From: Candidatus Hydrogenedentota bacterium
GTDB taxonomy: Bacteria > Hydrogenedentota > Hydrogenedentia > Hydrogenedentales > SLHB01
Assembly (NCBI GenBank): GCA_022706165.1
Contig: JAKJDA010000151.1
Coordinates: forward strand, 1 to 7,131
DNA: 7,131 bases
Reading direction: 5' to 3'
This document shows, piece by piece, positions 5,485-7,131 of this stretch. A program made the position numbers and the translations under genes. The notes under the pieces are model-generated. The model worked only from the letters and a program-made list of their open reading frames with translations. It had not been told where the DNA came from and made no database searches. Each line of letters starts with the position of its first letter. Positions within the stretch are counted from its first letter, which is position 1.

Positions 5485-6396
5485 TCACTCGAACGTGAAG
5501 GTCCAGCGGATTTGGAGGTTTTTGTCGCGATACATGTCGGGCGTCGCGAAGGGAAACGCCGAAAAGGGCCCGGCTTGCTGAATGGCCTGCTTGCACAAGG
5601 GGGCAAACGATACCGATCCGCCGGGCTCGATGATCTCGATGCGCAGGATTTGCCCGTTGGGCGCGATGACGCAGTCCAGGACGGCCTCCGTTTTTCCGGC
5701 GCCCAGGTAGCGCGTTTGCAGCAGCAAGCGCCACTCCCGCTCGACGTGGCGGCGCACTTCCCGAAGATACGGCGCTAGTTGGTCGCGCATTGCCTCGAAC
5801 CCGAGAAAACCCACGGTGGCAACGCCGCTTTTTCCGCGGGACTGCGCGGGCGTTGGGGGCGGTTCCTGTGCGGGAGAGAGGGGAGCGACCGGAGCGACCG
5901 GAGAAGAATCGGCGCGGTCTTCTTGCGGCGGTTCGGGCGTGACGGCGGGCGAGGGCTCTGTTTCCGGGGGCTTTTCCTCGGCTTGCCGGAGGAGGGAGGC
6001 CCGCAGCGAAGCGGACTGTGGCGCGGGTTCCGGCTTCGGCGCGGGCGCTTGCGTGGGGGCATTGCCCGGCTGATCGAAGCGCGAAGGCTGGGATGTGTCC
6101 AGTCCTGGCTGCGTATCTTCGCCCGGGACGGGATTCGCTGCGTTTGAGTCGCGCTCGGCGATCCGGTCGGTTTTTTCGACGGGTCGTTCGGCGGGCGCGG
6201 ACGCCTCTACGAAACTTTTTTGTTGGGGCTGCGGTTGCGGGTTGAGCAGCACGATGAAGGGAGGCTTGTACGCCAACGACGGCACGGGCGCCGTGGCCAT
6301 GTGCCATGCCAGCGCCAACAGCAGCGCGACATGGAGCCCTGCCGAACCGGCGATGGCCCGGGAAACGCGCTTTGGGTTGTTCGTCCGATAATCCAT
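5485..6396 (-). CDS. TonB-like energy transducer (TonB C-terminal domain protein)
   Basis: This 303-residue inner-membrane protein spans the periplasm; family members pass proton-motive-force energy from ExbB-ExbD to outer-membrane receptors. A single N-terminal membrane helix lies at about 11-33. It carries S18-A-G-L-H22 and L29, matching the spacing of the functionally important Ser16, His20 and Leu27 of E. coli TonB. Residues about 46-190 are rich in Pro, Glu, Gln and Ala, the usual extended arm. Residues about 202-303 form the C-terminal domain: YLREVRRHVEREW, then VLDCVIAPNGQILRIEIIEPGG, then a Phe-Pro motif and final strand LQIRWTFTFE. The ATG at 6396 is chosen because it directly precedes the membrane helix, although its ribosome-binding site is weak. 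The frame stays open to an ATG at 6528 and includes a GTG near 6463 behind AGGGAG. No exbB or exbD is visible in the window. A TolA-like role is the alternative. Confidence 0.85.
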   Translation of the reverse strand: MDYRTNNPKRVSRAIAGSAGLHVALLLALAWHMATAPVPSLAYKPPFIVLLNPQPQPQQKSFVEASAPAERPVEKTDRIAERDSNAANPVPGEDTQPGLDTSQPSRFDQPGNAPTQAPAPKPEPAPQSASLRASLLRQAEEKPPETEPSPAVTPEPPQEDRADSSPVAPVAPLSPAQEPPPTPAQSRGKSGVATVGFLGFEAMRDQLAPYLREVRRHVEREWRLLLQTRYLGAGKTEAVLDCVIAPNGQILRIEIIEPGGSVSFAPLCKQAIQQAGPFSAFPFATPDMYRDKNLQIRWTFTFE

Positions 6397-6494
6397 GCTG
6401 CGCCCGCGCCGATGTGGCCGCTCCAACAAACCGAAAACCAGCCCGGCGAGATCGACGCTCACGACTCCCTGCCCAGGAACATCCCGCCTGCGTG
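6397..6494 (-). other. Short intergenic gap before the TonB-like gene
   Basis: This 98-bp stretch separates the propeller gene from the TonB-like gene. I see no convincing promoter or U-tract terminator in it. It is also open in the TonB frame, so part of it could be coding if an upstream start is used. Confidence 0.4.
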
Positions 6495-7131
6495 TCAGAT
6501 TTCCCGAATTTTCGGGAAATAGAGCCACAAGTGGCCGAGGTTGTCGTCTTCGCCGAAATATATCTGGCCGTCGCGTCCGGTGATGGCGTCGGCGAAGGTA
6601 TAGCCGTAGCGACGGCGTTCGATGACGGACAGCGCCACGCCGATCTCGGTCACTTCCTTTTTCACCGGGTCGTAGCCGAACATCCGAGCCATTTCCGTTC
6701 CGCAGAACCCAAACATGCGACCGTCAAAGGTAACGGCCATCGGGCCGACCGGCGTCAACGGGGCCTTGCCGAGTGGTTCGCTGAAGCCATTTTTCTCGCT
6801 GAAGCGGAACAACACACCGTCGTTGTCGGCGGTGTAGAGAACGCCCTCGCGGCTGCCGCGCGACCACATCAACGGCGCGCCCCATTTCCCAGCCGGCAAG
6901 GCGACGGCGTGGCGTTGTATCTGGCCGCTCGCGATGTCATAGCGCCAGAGATGCGTCGCGCCGTCGAGCCCGTATACGCCGCCTCCACTCACGCCGAGCC
7001 GTCCCGCGCCGGTGACTTCGCCGACGATCTGCGGCTTGCCGGATTCGGTGTTGACCGTGAACAGGTGGCGCGAGGTAGCGCCGATCACGGTGTCCTTGAT
7101 GGCGACCGCGTGGACCATCGGTTCGCCCGCC
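6495..7131 (-). CDS. Beta-propeller-like protein, 5' end beyond the window
   Basis: Only the last 211 residues are visible. The frame is open to the right edge, and the first in-window ATG at 7118 is probably internal. The sequence is a run of degenerate beta-strand repeats of 40-50 residues. Typical turns are HLFTVNTESGKPQIVGEV, LWRYDIASGQIQRH, DGVLFRFSEKNGFSEPLG, ARMFGYDPVKKEVTEIG and GQIYFGEDDNLGHLWLYFP, each a strand ending in an aromatic, a D/N-x-x-x-G-like turn and a return strand. This pattern fits blades of a beta-propeller (WD40, kelch or PQQ-like). No catalytic motif is recognised and no transmembrane segment is seen in this part; whether a signal peptide exists cannot be judged. 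It may be read with the TonB-like gene 98 bp downstream. The specific function is unknown. Confidence 0.65.
   Translation of the reverse strand, partial: AGEPMVHAVAIKDTVIGATSRHLFTVNTESGKPQIVGEVTGAGRLGVSGGGVYGLDGATHLWRYDIASGQIQRHAVALPAGKWGAPLMWSRGSREGVLYTADNDGVLFRFSEKNGFSEPLGKAPLTPVGPMAVTFDGRMFGFCGTEMARMFGYDPVKKEVTEIGVALSVIERRRYGYTFADAITGRDGQIYFGEDDNLGHLWLYFPKIREI
6499..6520. repeat. Perfect 10-bp palindrome at the 3' end of the propeller gene
   Basis: ATTTCCCGAA (6499-6508) and TTCGGGAAAT (6511-6520) are exact inverted copies separated by 2 bp. The structure lies within the last eight sense codons, ending 1 nt before the stop codon. No T-run follows on the minus strand, so it would not be a classical terminator. 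Confidence 0.55.

Noticed and set aside
4592..5581. 329-codon plus-strand open frame opposite ffh
   Set aside because: It mirrors the ffh coding frame and has no recognisable domain, so it is a codon-bias shadow.
5303..6307. 334-codon minus-strand frame overlapping the TonB-like gene
   Set aside because: It is very Arg/Ala/Pro-rich and out of frame with the recognised TonB domain; no start or domain supports it.

Overview
The window is GC-rich bacterial DNA in which every supported gene lies on the minus strand. It is therefore read from right (7131) to left (1). The core is the widely conserved translation and secretion cluster ffh - rpsP - khpA - rimM - trmD - rplS - rnhB. A TonB-type energy transducer and a lipobox-bearing TPR protein flank it, so the organism has an outer membrane (diderm). 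The genes are compact, Shine-Dalgarno sites are used (rpsP, rplS, rnhB), and GTG starts are used for khpA, rplS and probably the lipoprotein. No marker here fixes the phylum. The cluster order and protein style would suit a planctomycete-like, hydrogenedentes-like or deltaproteobacterial genome, but that is only an impression.

Layout from the upstream side: 7131-6495 is the 3' part of a beta-propeller-like protein. 6396-5485 is a TonB-like inner-membrane protein with a proline-rich periplasmic arm. 5484-5300 is a regulatory gap with overlapping hairpins, a T-run and a plausible sigma-70 promoter for the cluster. 5299-3953 is ffh. 3952-3826 is a gap filled by a 74-bp tandem-hairpin repeat. 3825-2769 is rpsP, khpA and rimM, separated by 1 and 12 nt. 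2747-1623 is trmD and rplS, separated by 3 nt, with the rplS ribosome-binding site inside the end of trmD. 1622-1443 is a gap filled almost entirely by a 139-bp composite palindromic element. 1442-642 is rnhB. 599 to the left edge is a TPR lipoprotein cut by the window.

How the genes work together: Ffh targets nascent membrane proteins. S16 and L19 are ribosomal proteins, RimM matures the 30S subunit around S16 and S19, and TrmD makes m1G37 in tRNA. KhpA is a small KH-domain RNA-binding protein, and RNase HII removes ribonucleotides from DNA. This is a growth-linked housekeeping operon. The TonB-like gene, the propeller gene and the lipoprotein are envelope or accessory genes that appear to sit next to it without an obvious functional link.

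I see no mobile element with a transposase, no CRISPR array, no tRNA or rRNA gene, and no clear new multi-gene system. The unusual content is in the three intergenic gaps, which hold structured repeats and overlapping hairpins, and in some divergent residues of Ffh and RimM.
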